DNA of 30,149 nt from an uncultured Garciella sp. (GTDB lineage: Bacteria; Bacillota; Clostridia; Eubacteriales; Garciellaceae), in the NCBI GenBank assembly GCA_900555725.1, contig USMD01000012.1:1-30149 (forward strand). Direction: 5' to 3'. Below are positions 14,204 through 21,721 of this stretch, one piece after another. The notes beneath the pieces were generated by a model. The model was not told where the DNA came from, searched no databases, and was given only the letters and a program-made list of their open reading frames with translations. Each line of letters starts with the position of its first letter. The stretch's first letter is position 1. Made by a program: the position numbers and the translations under genes.

Positions 14204-15673
14204 TTGAAAAAAATCAATCAAAACAAAACACCTTTATTTGATGCCCTAAAGGCATATCATGAAAGAAAAGTCATTCCCTTTGATGTTCCAGGACACAAAC
14301 ATGGAAAGGGACTGCCAGAGCTTGCAGACTATCTTGGCCCTAAAGTATTAGAAATTGATGTAAACGCCATGGAATGTCTTGATAATATATGCAATCCCAT
14401 AGGAGTAATAAAAGAAGCGGAAGATTTAGCTGCCAAAGCCTATGGAGGAGAACATGCCTATTTTTTAGTAAATGGGACATCCTCTGGGGTACAGGCCATG
14501 ATCTTATCCTGTTGTAAACCAGGGGACAAAATCATATTACCCCGTAATGCTCATAAATCTGCTATTAGTGCACTGATATTAAGCGGAGCCATTCCTATTT
14601 ATATTCAACCAGAGATTAGTGAAAGATTGGGAATTGCTATGGGAGTAAGTATAGAAAGTGTTAAAAATGCCATAGAGGAACATCCTGATGCGAAAGCAGT
14701 ATTTATCATTAACCCCACCTACTATGGAGCCATTTCCGATTTACAATCTATTGGAGCACTGGCTCACCAAAGGGGTATGGTAGTACTAGTTGATGAAGCC
14801 CATGGTGCCCATATGCATTTCCATGAGGAATTTCCCATGGGAGCCATTGCTGCCGGAGCAGATATGAGTGCTATTAGCATTCATAAAACAGGAGGATCCC
14901 TTACTCAAAGTTCCCTATTGGTACTAAATAGTAAGAAAATAGCCTTTGAAAGTGTAAAGTCGGTATTAAATCTTACCCAAACTACCAGTGCTTCCTATTT
15001 ATTAATGACTTCTTTAGATATTGCAAGGAGGCAACTGGCAACGAAAGGAAAGGAATTATTAGATGGGGTGCTAGAGCTTGCCCGCTATGGGAGAAATAAG
15101 ATCAACAAAATAGAAGGATACTATGCTTTTGGAAAGGAATTGATAACAACTCCAGGAGTATATGATTTTGACGAATCCAAGTTAGGAATCAATGTAAAAG
15201 ACATTGGTCTTACTGGCTATGAAGTAGAACGAATTCTAAGAACGCAGTACAATATTCAAGTGGAGATTGCCGATTTATCCAATATCCTGTGTATTATCTC
15301 CCTAGGGGATCAAAAAGAAAATATAGATGCATTAATCGAAGCCCTAAGGGATATTAAGGGGAAATATGGCAAGGCTCAATTCAAGGAAATTATTACTCCT
15401 CCCTTAAAAAATCCAGAACTAATTGTATCCCCCAGGGATGCTTATTACAATTTAAAAAGGGTGGTGAAATTAAGAGATGCCATTGGAGAGGTAAGTGGAG
15501 AATCCGTTATGGCTTACCCACCGGGAATCCCTGTTATTACCCCCGGAGAAAAGATTACAGAGGAAATTGTAGAATATATTGAAATCTTAAAGGAACAAAA
15601 GAGTATGTTGCAGGGGACCGAAGATCCCTATGTAAACTACATTAAGATTTTAGGACAAGAACCTATTGGTTAG
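14204..15673 (+). CDS. PLP-dependent Orn/Lys/Arg decarboxylase family protein
   Basis: A fold-type I PLP enzyme of 489 residues in the compact YaaO/SpeA-like branch of the ornithine/lysine/arginine decarboxylases. It shows PFDVPGHKHGKG at the start, FLVNGTSSGVQAMI in the cofactor region, VLVDEAHGAHMHF for the PLP-ring contacts and SIHKTGGSLTQSS, with Lys228 as the Schiff-base lysine. The C-terminal domain contains SPRDAYY and GEVSGESVMAYPPGIPV, a family signature. The likely product is a polyamine precursor (agmatine, cadaverine or putrescine), but the substrate cannot be decided from sequence. The start is TTG 14204, with AAAGGGGTGAAGG just upstream. It has its own promoter and lies between two spore genes. 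Confidence 0.9.
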   Translation: MKKINQNKTPLFDALKAYHERKVIPFDVPGHKHGKGLPELADYLGPKVLEIDVNAMECLDNICNPIGVIKEAEDLAAKAYGGEHAYFLVNGTSSGVQAMILSCCKPGDKIILPRNAHKSAISALILSGAIPIYIQPEISERLGIAMGVSIESVKNAIEEHPDAKAVFIINPTYYGAISDLQSIGALAHQRGMVVLVDEAHGAHMHFHEEFPMGAIAAGADMSAISIHKTGGSLTQSSLLVLNSKKIAFESVKSVLNLTQTTSASYLLMTSLDIARRQLATKGKELLDGVLELARYGRNKINKIEGYYAFGKELITTPGVYDFDESKLGINVKDIGLTGYEVERILRTQYNIQVEIADLSNILCIISLGDQKENIDALIEALRDIKGKYGKAQFKEIITPPLKNPELIVSPRDAYYNLKRVVKLRDAIGEVSGESVMAYPPGIPVITPGEKITEEIVEYIEILKEQKSMLQGTEDPYVNYIKILGQEPIG

Positions 15674-15824
15674 ATTTATATTCATCTGTTGTGTTAGTGA
15701 AATGAACATCTATCCTTTATCCTTTTTGATTCCTTTTTAACATAAAAAGATAACATCCTTATTTCTGAATAAATCTATCCAACAATACAAAAAATATCCT
15801 TATCTCAGAGAGAGGAGAATTGTA

Positions 15825-16535
15825 TTGAAAAGGAAAAAAACGATTATTATGAGTTTAGTTTTAGTACTATCTATTTTCATGATAGGGGATATGGATAAAT
15901 ATCACCATGTTTTTGCTGCAGATGTAATTTATTATGGGAGCAATGCCGAGGACGTTCGTCAAGTACAACAAAGATTAAAGGATTGGGGATATATGTCGGA
16001 CGGGACGGTGGATGGACATTTTGATTGGAAAACAGAAGAGGCCATTAAGAAATTTCAAAAAAATCATGGTCTACCAGCAGAGGGAAAAGCAGGGCAACAA
16101 ACCTTAGATGCCATGGGACTAGGCCATCTACTTCAAAAACAGCCTGCCTCGACTGAGTATCAAGCCAGTCGGGGAACAACCAATAGGGATGAAGCCTATT
16201 TATTAGCCCAGGCAATTTATGGAGAAGGTAGGGGAGAGCCTTATATTGGACAGGTAGCCATAGGTGCTGTTATTTTAAATAGGGTAGAACATCCATCTCT
16301 TCCTAATTCTATTAATGAAGTAATTTATCAGCCTGGTGCCTTTACAGCTGTATCCGATGGACAAATTTATTTAATGCCTGATGAAATAGCTCTAAAAGCT
16401 GCTAATGATGCTCTATCTGGATGGGATCCTTCAGGAGGTGCCATTTATTACTACAATCCAGAAAAAACAACCAATCAATGGATTTACTCTAGGCCTATTA
16501 TTAAAACCATTGGGAAGCACATCTTTGCAAAATAG
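15825..16535 (+). CDS. sleB: Spore cortex-lytic enzyme SleB
   Basis: A 236-residue exported hydrolase that degrades cortex peptidoglycan during germination; SleB acts as a lytic transglycosylase on muramic-delta-lactam cortex. A signal peptide of about 33 residues ends near VFAAD. A peptidoglycan-binding domain follows at about 38-102 (DVRQVQQRLKDWGYM, then FDWKTEEAIKKFQKNHGL). The Hydrolase_2 catalytic domain runs from about 122 to 236, with the conserved acid in AIYGEGRGEPYIGQ and GWDPSGGAIYYYNPEKT. The start is TTG 15825, preceded by GAGAGGAGA. The stop is 15 bases before ypeB, the standard sleB-ypeB pair. The protein is shorter than Bacillus SleB (about 305) through a shorter linker. Confidence 0.95.
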   Translation: MKRKKTIIMSLVLVLSIFMIGDMDKYHHVFAADVIYYGSNAEDVRQVQQRLKDWGYMSDGTVDGHFDWKTEEAIKKFQKNHGLPAEGKAGQQTLDAMGLGHLLQKQPASTEYQASRGTTNRDEAYLLAQAIYGEGRGEPYIGQVAIGAVILNRVEHPSLPNSINEVIYQPGAFTAVSDGQIYLMPDEIALKAANDALSGWDPSGGAIYYYNPEKTTNQWIYSRPIIKTIGKHIFAK

Positions 16536-16550
16536 AAAGGAGGGGAAAAC

Positions 16551-17912
16551 ATGGAAAATAGAAAAGTAATTACTTGGATATTAATTGGCTCCCTTATTAT
16601 TTCTGGAATATGGGGATATACCCAATACAATCAAAAAGTACAGTATAAGACTTTTTTAGAAAATCAATACCAAAACGATTTTTATACTTTATTAAACTCA
16701 GTAGAAGGAATAGAAGCCTTACTTTCAAAATCCATGGTCACCCAGTCTGATGAGCAATTGGCATCCCTTTTTACCCAGACATGGGAAAATGCAAATATGG
16801 CTCAAGATAGTTTAAGCCGATTGCCCGTTAGTCACTTAGCATTAAATGAGACATCTAAATTTTTAAGTCAGTTAGGGGATTTCACTTATTCTTGTGGGAA
16901 GCAGATAATAACGGGAGCAACTTTATCGGACAAACAATGGCAAGATTTAGAGAGATTACATAATAATTCAGCAGATTTAATTATTTCCCTTCAAAAGATA
17001 CATCGTGAAGTGATGGAAGATCCAGCACAATTTGTAGATATGACCAAAGGAAAAAATGTCATTCTTTCACGGACCTCTGATCGGATGAAACCTATTGAAA
17101 GTAATCTTGAAAATATGGAAGAGGAAACTGCCGCTTATCCAAAATTAATTTATGATGGACCTTTTTCAGAACATTTGTTCAACTTAAAATCTAAGGGATT
17201 AAAGGGAAAAGATATTACTCGGGAAGAAGGAAAGGAAAAGGCAATAGAATTTCTAGGAGAGGATAGGGTAGGAGAGATTACTGCTTTAGGAAGTGGAGAC
17301 GGGATTGTAACTACCTATAGCTATGAAGTAATACCTACCAATGAAAAAGGAGATAGAAGAGTCTTTATAGAAGTCAGCAAAAAAGGGGGGCATGTCCTGT
17401 GGATGATGGATAGCAAGGTAGTAAGAAAAGTGGACTATACGATGCCCAAGGCCTTAGAAAAAGCTCAAAAATTCCTAGAGGAAAAAGGCTTTGAAAATAT
17501 GGTACCTTCCTATGCAGAAAAATACAATGGAGTAGGGGTATTTAACTTTGCTTATGAGCAAAACGGGGTCCTAATATATCCTGATTTGATTAAAGTACAG
17601 GTGGGATTAGACAATGGAGAAATCCTAGGCTTTGAAGCCCAGGGATTTTATATTGCCCATGTAGATAAAAGAGAGATTCCAAAACCTAAGATTACCTTAG
17701 AAGAAGCTCGAAGTAGAGTCAATGACCGTTTAGATATTTTTAAAGAGAGAATGGCAATCATCCCCACCCCAGCCCAAAAAGAAGTATTATGCTATGAATT
17801 CAAAGGTACCTTCCAGGAAGATACTTATATTGTTTATATCAATGCTCAAACAGGAAAAGAACAAGAAATTCTAAAGGTGATTAAAACCAATAACGGGGAT
17901 CTAACGATGTAG
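16551..17912 (+). CDS. ypeB: Germination protein YpeB
   Basis: A 453-residue partner of SleB, required for SleB stability and localisation in the spore. There is one N-terminal transmembrane segment (residues of about 7-24), then a long helical region (to about 190). PepSY-type repeats follow, seen as EGKEKAIEFLGED, KGGHVLWMMDSK, YTMPKALEKAQKFLEEKG and TYIVYINAQTGKEQEIL near the end. AAAGGAGGGG covers the end of sleB and precedes the ATG, so the pair is bicistronic. It is probably made in the forespore, as in Bacillus. Length and domain order are normal. Confidence 0.94.
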   Translation: MENRKVITWILIGSLIISGIWGYTQYNQKVQYKTFLENQYQNDFYTLLNSVEGIEALLSKSMVTQSDEQLASLFTQTWENANMAQDSLSRLPVSHLALNETSKFLSQLGDFTYSCGKQIITGATLSDKQWQDLERLHNNSADLIISLQKIHREVMEDPAQFVDMTKGKNVILSRTSDRMKPIESNLENMEEETAAYPKLIYDGPFSEHLFNLKSKGLKGKDITREEGKEKAIEFLGEDRVGEITALGSGDGIVTTYSYEVIPTNEKGDRRVFIEVSKKGGHVLWMMDSKVVRKVDYTMPKALEKAQKFLEEKGFENMVPSYAEKYNGVGVFNFAYEQNGVLIYPDLIKVQVGLDNGEILGFEAQGFYIAHVDKREIPKPKITLEEARSRVNDRLDIFKERMAIIPTPAQKEVLCYEFKGTFQEDTYIVYINAQTGKEQEILKVIKTNNGDLTM

Positions 17913-17958
17913 AGCAAAATAGAAGGATTTACCTTGCATCATATTAGCTCAACTTAAA

Positions 17959-18014
17959 AAAGTCATAGATGTTTCACAGGGAAGCGATTACGTAGTGAAG
18001 ATATCTATGACTTT
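17959..18014. terminator. Long hairpin between ypeB and ddl
   Basis: AAAGTCATAGAT (17959-17970) and ATCTATGACTTT (18003-18014) form a perfect 12-bp stem. TTCAC (17973-17977) with GTGAA (17995-17999) extends it inward around a 17-base loop. On the plus strand only TTT follows, so it is a weak terminator for ypeB. On the minus strand the stem runs into six T, a better terminator, though no minus-strand gene is evident. The rest of this 313-base gap holds the ddl promoter region and no ORF. Confidence 0.5.
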
Positions 18015-18115
18015 ATAGCATATATCACTTAATTTGCCATGCTAGTTGACTTTGATTTACTACTATTCCATTTTTGTCATTAAATTCAATAACAAAGATT
18101 TATCCATTTCTATCT

Positions 18116-18140
18116 ATCCCCTATTGTTTTATGGTAAAAT
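18116..18140 (+). promoter_or_regulatory. Extended -10 promoter of ddl
   Basis: TGGTAAAAT (18132-18140) is an extended -10 element without a clear -35. ATCCCCT (18116-18122), just upstream, is complementary to the ddl ribosome-binding site AGGGGAT (18211-18217). Confidence 0.45.
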
Positions 18141-18225
18141 AAAAAATAATTAAGTAGAAAATTGTAAAAAGAAAACAGTTATTTACATAAAGTAGTTGTA
18201 AATAAAAGAAAGGGGATCGTAATTT

Positions 18226-19278
18226 ATGGATAAAAAAACAGTAGCAGTCATATTCGGAGGACAGTCCGGGGAACATGAAGTATCTCTTATGTCATCTTCT
18301 AACGTGATTCAGGCAATGGATCGAGAGAAATATAATATAGTCATGATTGGAATTACGAAAAAGGGAAAATGGATGATCTACAATGGACCTATAGAAAAAA
18401 TTCAAAATGGAGATTGGGAGAAAGAAGAAAAATATTTAATAGAAGACTTTTCTATTTATCATCCTATTGTCCAAAGCATTGATGTTCTTTTTCCAATTTT
18501 ACACGGACCTATGGGAGAAGATGGGACAGTACAAGGACTTTTTGAGCTATTAAATCTGCCCTATGTAGGATGTGGAGTACTAGCTTCTGCAGTAGGAATG
18601 GATAAAATATATGCTAAAATCATTTATCAAATGGCTGGATTGCCCCAAGGGAAGTATGTCGCCCTTATGAGATATCAATGGAGAGAAAATCAAGGGCAAG
18701 AAATAGAAAAAATAGAAAAAAAGTTAAACTATCCTATTTTTATTAAACCTGCCAATATGGGTTCTAGCGTGGGAATTACCAAGGCCCATAATCGACAAGC
18801 ATTGATAGAAGGTATCGAAGAAGCATCTAAATATGATAGAAAGATTTTATTGGAAGAGTTTATTGATTGTAGAGAAGTAGAATGTGGGGTACTGGGAAAT
18901 GATCATCCAAAGGCTTCAGCTTTAGGAGAGATCCTTCCTTCCAATGAATTTTATGATTACCATGCAAAATATTTTGATGATGGAAAATCCCGTTTGTTAA
19001 TTCCTGCCCCATTAGATGAAAAAACCACTAAGAAAATTCAGGACTTAGCCATTAAAGCTTTTAGAGCCATTGATGGTAGTGGTTTAGCAAGGATAGACTT
19101 TTTTGTAGAAAGGAATACCGGCGAAATCTACATTAATGAAATCAATACTCTTCCAGGGTTTACTAATATTAGTATGTACCCAAAACTATGGGAGTATTGT
19201 GGAATCCCTTATGGAGAATTAATCGATCAATTAATTGAATTGGCTATTGAAAGATTTGAAGATAAAAAATTTTTCTAG
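18226..19278 (+). CDS. ddl: D-alanine--D-alanine ligase
   Basis: An ATP-grasp ligase of 350 residues that makes D-Ala-D-Ala for peptidoglycan precursors. Motifs in order: VAVIFGGQSGEHEVSLMS at the N-terminus, FPILHGPMGEDGTVQGL, IFIKPANMGSSVGI (ATP-grasp), EEFIDCREVECGVLG, the omega-loop segment FYDYHAKYFDD, and INEINTLPGFTNISMYP with the metal-binding Glu/Asn. The Tyr of YDYHAKY is retained, which by family knowledge points to D-Ala-D-Ala and not the D-Ala-D-Lac (VanA/B) specificity. AAAGGGGAT precedes the ATG. The DUF1934 gene follows after 43 bases. Confidence 0.96.
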   Translation: MDKKTVAVIFGGQSGEHEVSLMSSSNVIQAMDREKYNIVMIGITKKGKWMIYNGPIEKIQNGDWEKEEKYLIEDFSIYHPIVQSIDVLFPILHGPMGEDGTVQGLFELLNLPYVGCGVLASAVGMDKIYAKIIYQMAGLPQGKYVALMRYQWRENQGQEIEKIEKKLNYPIFIKPANMGSSVGITKAHNRQALIEGIEEASKYDRKILLEEFIDCREVECGVLGNDHPKASALGEILPSNEFYDYHAKYFDDGKSRLLIPAPLDEKTTKKIQDLAIKAFRAIDGSGLARIDFFVERNTGEIYINEINTLPGFTNISMYPKLWEYCGIPYGELIDQLIELAIERFEDKKFF

Positions 19279-19321
19279 TTTTTATGATTATCATTACAAT
19301 AGATCATTACGGGGTGAATCA

Positions 19322-19756
19322 GTGAATATGAACAAAAAAAAGGTATGGCTTAGCATAAAGGGACAGCAAGAGATTGATGATGAAAAGCCAGAAACCATTG
19401 AACTTTTAACCGAAGGAGAGTTTTATAATAAAAATAATAGCGATTATATCTTATACAAAGAAACAGAAGTGTCGGGGATGGAAGGAACCACGACTACAAT
19501 TAAAATCGATGGGGATCAAGTATCAATTATGCGATTGGGTACGACTAATTCCCATATGGTTTTTAAAAAGGGGCAGAAAAAGTATGATCACTATACCACA
19601 CCCTATGGGGAGTTTGTGGTTAGTATTTTAACCAAAAATGTGGATATAAAATACGACCAAGAAAACCAACCTGCTTTGGTACACTTGGATTATTACATTA
19701 ATATTCAAGGGGTGCAAGGATCACAAAATACTTTAGAGATAGAGGTCAAACATTAA
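19322..19756 (+). CDS. DUF1934 (YwiB-like) beta-barrel protein
   Basis: A small cytoplasmic protein of about 144 residues, DUF1934/YwiB type, predicted to be a calycin-like beta-barrel. Recognisable segments are ETIELLTEGEFYNKN, YILYKETEVSGMEGTTTTIK, MRLGTTNSHMVFKKG and YGEFVVSILT. Its function is unknown. It commonly sits just before argS, as ywiB does in Bacillus, and that is the arrangement here. The start GTG 19322 is chosen because GGGGTGA (19311-19317) is well spaced for it; ATG 19328 (142 residues) is the alternative. The frame stays open back into ddl, but that extension has no ribosome-binding site. Confidence 0.85.
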   Translation: MNMNKKKVWLSIKGQQEIDDEKPETIELLTEGEFYNKNNSDYILYKETEVSGMEGTTTTIKIDGDQVSIMRLGTTNSHMVFKKGQKKYDHYTTPYGEFVVSILTKNVDIKYDQENQPALVHLDYYINIQGVQGSQNTLEIEVKH

Positions 19757-19790
19757 ATAAAATATCCTTAATCCAAGTGGGGTTATAAGA

Positions 19791-19824
19791 GGGACACAGA
19801 AGAACCGTCCCCGAGTGTCTTTTT
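19791..19824. repeat. REP-like dispersed repeat remnant
   Basis: The 30 bases from 19791 (GGGACACAGAAGAACCGTCC and on to GTGTCT at 19820) match, from memory, a palindromic repeat scattered in clostridial genomes, often beside IS200/REP-associated transposases. It holds two mutually exclusive stems (GGGAC/GTCCC and GACAC/GTGTC); the second is followed by five T. No transposase is present. Confidence 0.6.
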
Positions 19825-19845
19825 GATATACAAAGGAGGATCAAT

Positions 19846-21537
19846 ATGAGTGATGTAATGGAAAATTTGCAAAATAATATTAAAAAATCTATTCAAGATG
19901 GATTACTCAAAGCAAAAGAGGAGGGAAAATTAAGCTTTGATGAAATTCCAGAATTTATTTTAGAAGTTCCAAGGGAAAAGACCCATGGGGATTTTGCTAG
20001 CAACATCGCAATGCAAATGGCAAAACAAGCAAAAAAAGCCCCTAGGGTTATTGCTCAATCTATTGTGGATCATATGGATACCGAGGGAACTTATATTAAT
20101 CATATAGAAATAGCGGGACCGGGTTTTATTAATTTTAAGCTAGACCAAAGCTGGTTGTATGAGGTGTTGAATGATATTGGGCAAAAGAAAGAATCCTATG
20201 GGCACAGTCCTATGGGACAGGGGAAAAAAATCAATGTAGAGTTTGTAAGTGCTAACCCTACAGGACCTATGCATATGGGAAATGCTAGGGGAGGAGCCCT
20301 AGGAGATTCCCTAGCAGCCCTATTAAAGGCAGCAGGTTATGAGGTAACCAAGGAATTTTATATCAATGATGCAGGAAATCAAATAGAAAGATTTGGTGAG
20401 TCCTTAGAGGCTAGATATCTTCAATTATTAGGACACAAAGCCCAAATCCCAGAGGGTGGTTATCAGGGAGAAGATATTACAGAGCATATGAGAAACTTTA
20501 TTGAGATAGAAGGGGAGCGTTATTTAAATGTAGACCCTGAGACAAGAAGAACAGTCTTTGTAGACTATGCCCTAAAGAAAAATATCGATAGACTACAAAA
20601 AGATTTAGGGGACTATGGGATTCACTACGATGTTTGGTTTTCTGAAAAAAATCAATTACATAAGACAGGAGCCGTAAAAGAAGTTATAGAGTTATTAAAA
20701 GAAAAGGGACACACTTATGAAAAGGATGGGGCTCTTTGGTTTAAATCCTCAGAATTTGGTGGAGAAAAGGATGAGGTATTGATACGAAATAATGGAATTC
20801 CCACTTATTTTGCAGCAGATATTGCCTATCATAGGGATAAGCTAGAAAAGAGAAATTTTGACTTGGCAATCAATATTTGGGGAGCTGATCATCATGGTCA
20901 TATAGCAAGACTAAAGGGAGCCCTAGAGGCTATAGGGATTGATCCAGAGAAACTAGAAGTAATTATTATCCAATTAGTTCGATTATATCGAAATGGAGAA
21001 ATTGCTAGAATGTCTAAAAGAAGCGGAAAGGCCATCACTCTATCAGATTTAGTAGAAGAAGTAGGAAAGGACGCAGCTAGATTTTTCTTTAATTTAAGAT
21101 CCGCTAGTAGTCATCTAGATTTCGATTTGGATCTAGCAGTAAAACAATCCAATGAAAACCCAGTATTTTATGTACAATACGCCCATGCTCGTATTTGCAG
21201 TATTCTTCGTCAAATGGAGAAAGAAGGCATCACTTTAGATATTATCCAAACGGCAAATCCCAGTCTTTTAAAGGAAGAGCAAGAATTAGATTTAATACGA
21301 AGACTTGCAGATCTGCCCCAGGAGATTGAGATTGCAGTCCATAATTTAGATCCTAGTCGTATTACCCATTATGTTTTAGATGTGGCATCTTTATTCCACA
21401 GTTTTTACAATGCCTGCCACGTTCGGGTAGAAGATGAAGAATTAATGAAGGCAAGATTACTACTCATTTTATGCACCCGTCAAGTACTGGCCAATGTGTT
21501 AAAGTTATTAGGAATTGACGCCCCAGAGAGAATGTAA
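19846..21537 (+). CDS. argS: Arginine--tRNA ligase
   Basis: Class I aminoacyl-tRNA synthetase of 563 residues that charges tRNA-Arg. The N-terminal additional domain includes LEVPREKTHGDFASNIAMQ. The HIGH-type signature is ANPTGPMHMGNARGGALGD. VWGADHH-like NIWGADHHGHIARLKGA and the KMSKS-type loop ARMSKRSGKAITLSDL follow. The all-helical DALR anticodon-binding domain (about 445-563) contains NENPVFYVQYAHAR and ends in LLGIDAPERM, typical of ArgS. AAGGAGGA (19833-19840) precedes the ATG. No T-box leader is visible. The REP-like element lies between it and the upstream gene. Confidence 0.97.
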   Translation: MSDVMENLQNNIKKSIQDGLLKAKEEGKLSFDEIPEFILEVPREKTHGDFASNIAMQMAKQAKKAPRVIAQSIVDHMDTEGTYINHIEIAGPGFINFKLDQSWLYEVLNDIGQKKESYGHSPMGQGKKINVEFVSANPTGPMHMGNARGGALGDSLAALLKAAGYEVTKEFYINDAGNQIERFGESLEARYLQLLGHKAQIPEGGYQGEDITEHMRNFIEIEGERYLNVDPETRRTVFVDYALKKNIDRLQKDLGDYGIHYDVWFSEKNQLHKTGAVKEVIELLKEKGHTYEKDGALWFKSSEFGGEKDEVLIRNNGIPTYFAADIAYHRDKLEKRNFDLAINIWGADHHGHIARLKGALEAIGIDPEKLEVIIIQLVRLYRNGEIARMSKRSGKAITLSDLVEEVGKDAARFFFNLRSASSHLDFDLDLAVKQSNENPVFYVQYAHARICSILRQMEKEGITLDIIQTANPSLLKEEQELDLIRRLADLPQEIEIAVHNLDPSRITHYVLDVASLFHSFYNACHVRVEDEELMKARLLLILCTRQVLANVLKLLGIDAPERM

Positions 21538-21632
21538 TGGGACATAGATCCATAAGAATATGAAACGACTACTTTACCAATTTTTATTATAGGAGAGCAT
21601 TATTATAAGGACTGTGCAAATACAAAAAATAT

Positions 21633-21641
21633 TGGTATAAT
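21633..21641 (+). promoter_or_regulatory. Extended -10 promoter of pfp
   Basis: TGGTATAAT is an extended -10 element, with no good -35 at the standard spacing. The predicted start near 21648 gives a leader of about 74 bases. Confidence 0.6.
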
Positions 21642-21680
21642 AGGAATGTTGCAAAACGATACAAATGATATTGGTTAAAA

Positions 21681-21714
21681 AAAGGGAATCATCCCTTTAT
21701 CCATGTAAGGGAGG
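21681..21714 (+). promoter_or_regulatory. Competing hairpins at the pfp ribosome-binding site
   Basis: TCCCTTT (21692-21698) can pair with AAAGGGA (21681-21687; 7 bp, 4-base loop). Alternatively, its first six bases can pair with AAGGGA (21707-21712; 6 bp) inside the ribosome-binding site AAGGGAGG (21707-21714). The two folds exclude each other. Confidence 0.35.
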
Positions 21715-21721
21715 AAATTAG

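Noticed and set aside
2607..15698. Shared motif ATCTGTTGYGYTAGT shortly after two stop codons (2607-2621 and 15684-15698)
   Set aside because: Only 15 bases with two differences, no flanking similarity and no paired structure, so probably coincidence.
19235..19321. N-terminal extension of the DUF1934 gene overlapping ddl
   Set aside because: The first in-frame ATG lies inside ddl without a ribosome-binding site; GGGGTGA at 19311 fixes the start at GTG 19322 or ATG 19328.
19757..19845. T-box riboswitch upstream of argS
   Set aside because: The gap is only 89 bases, with no T-box consensus; its structure is explained by the REP-like repeat.
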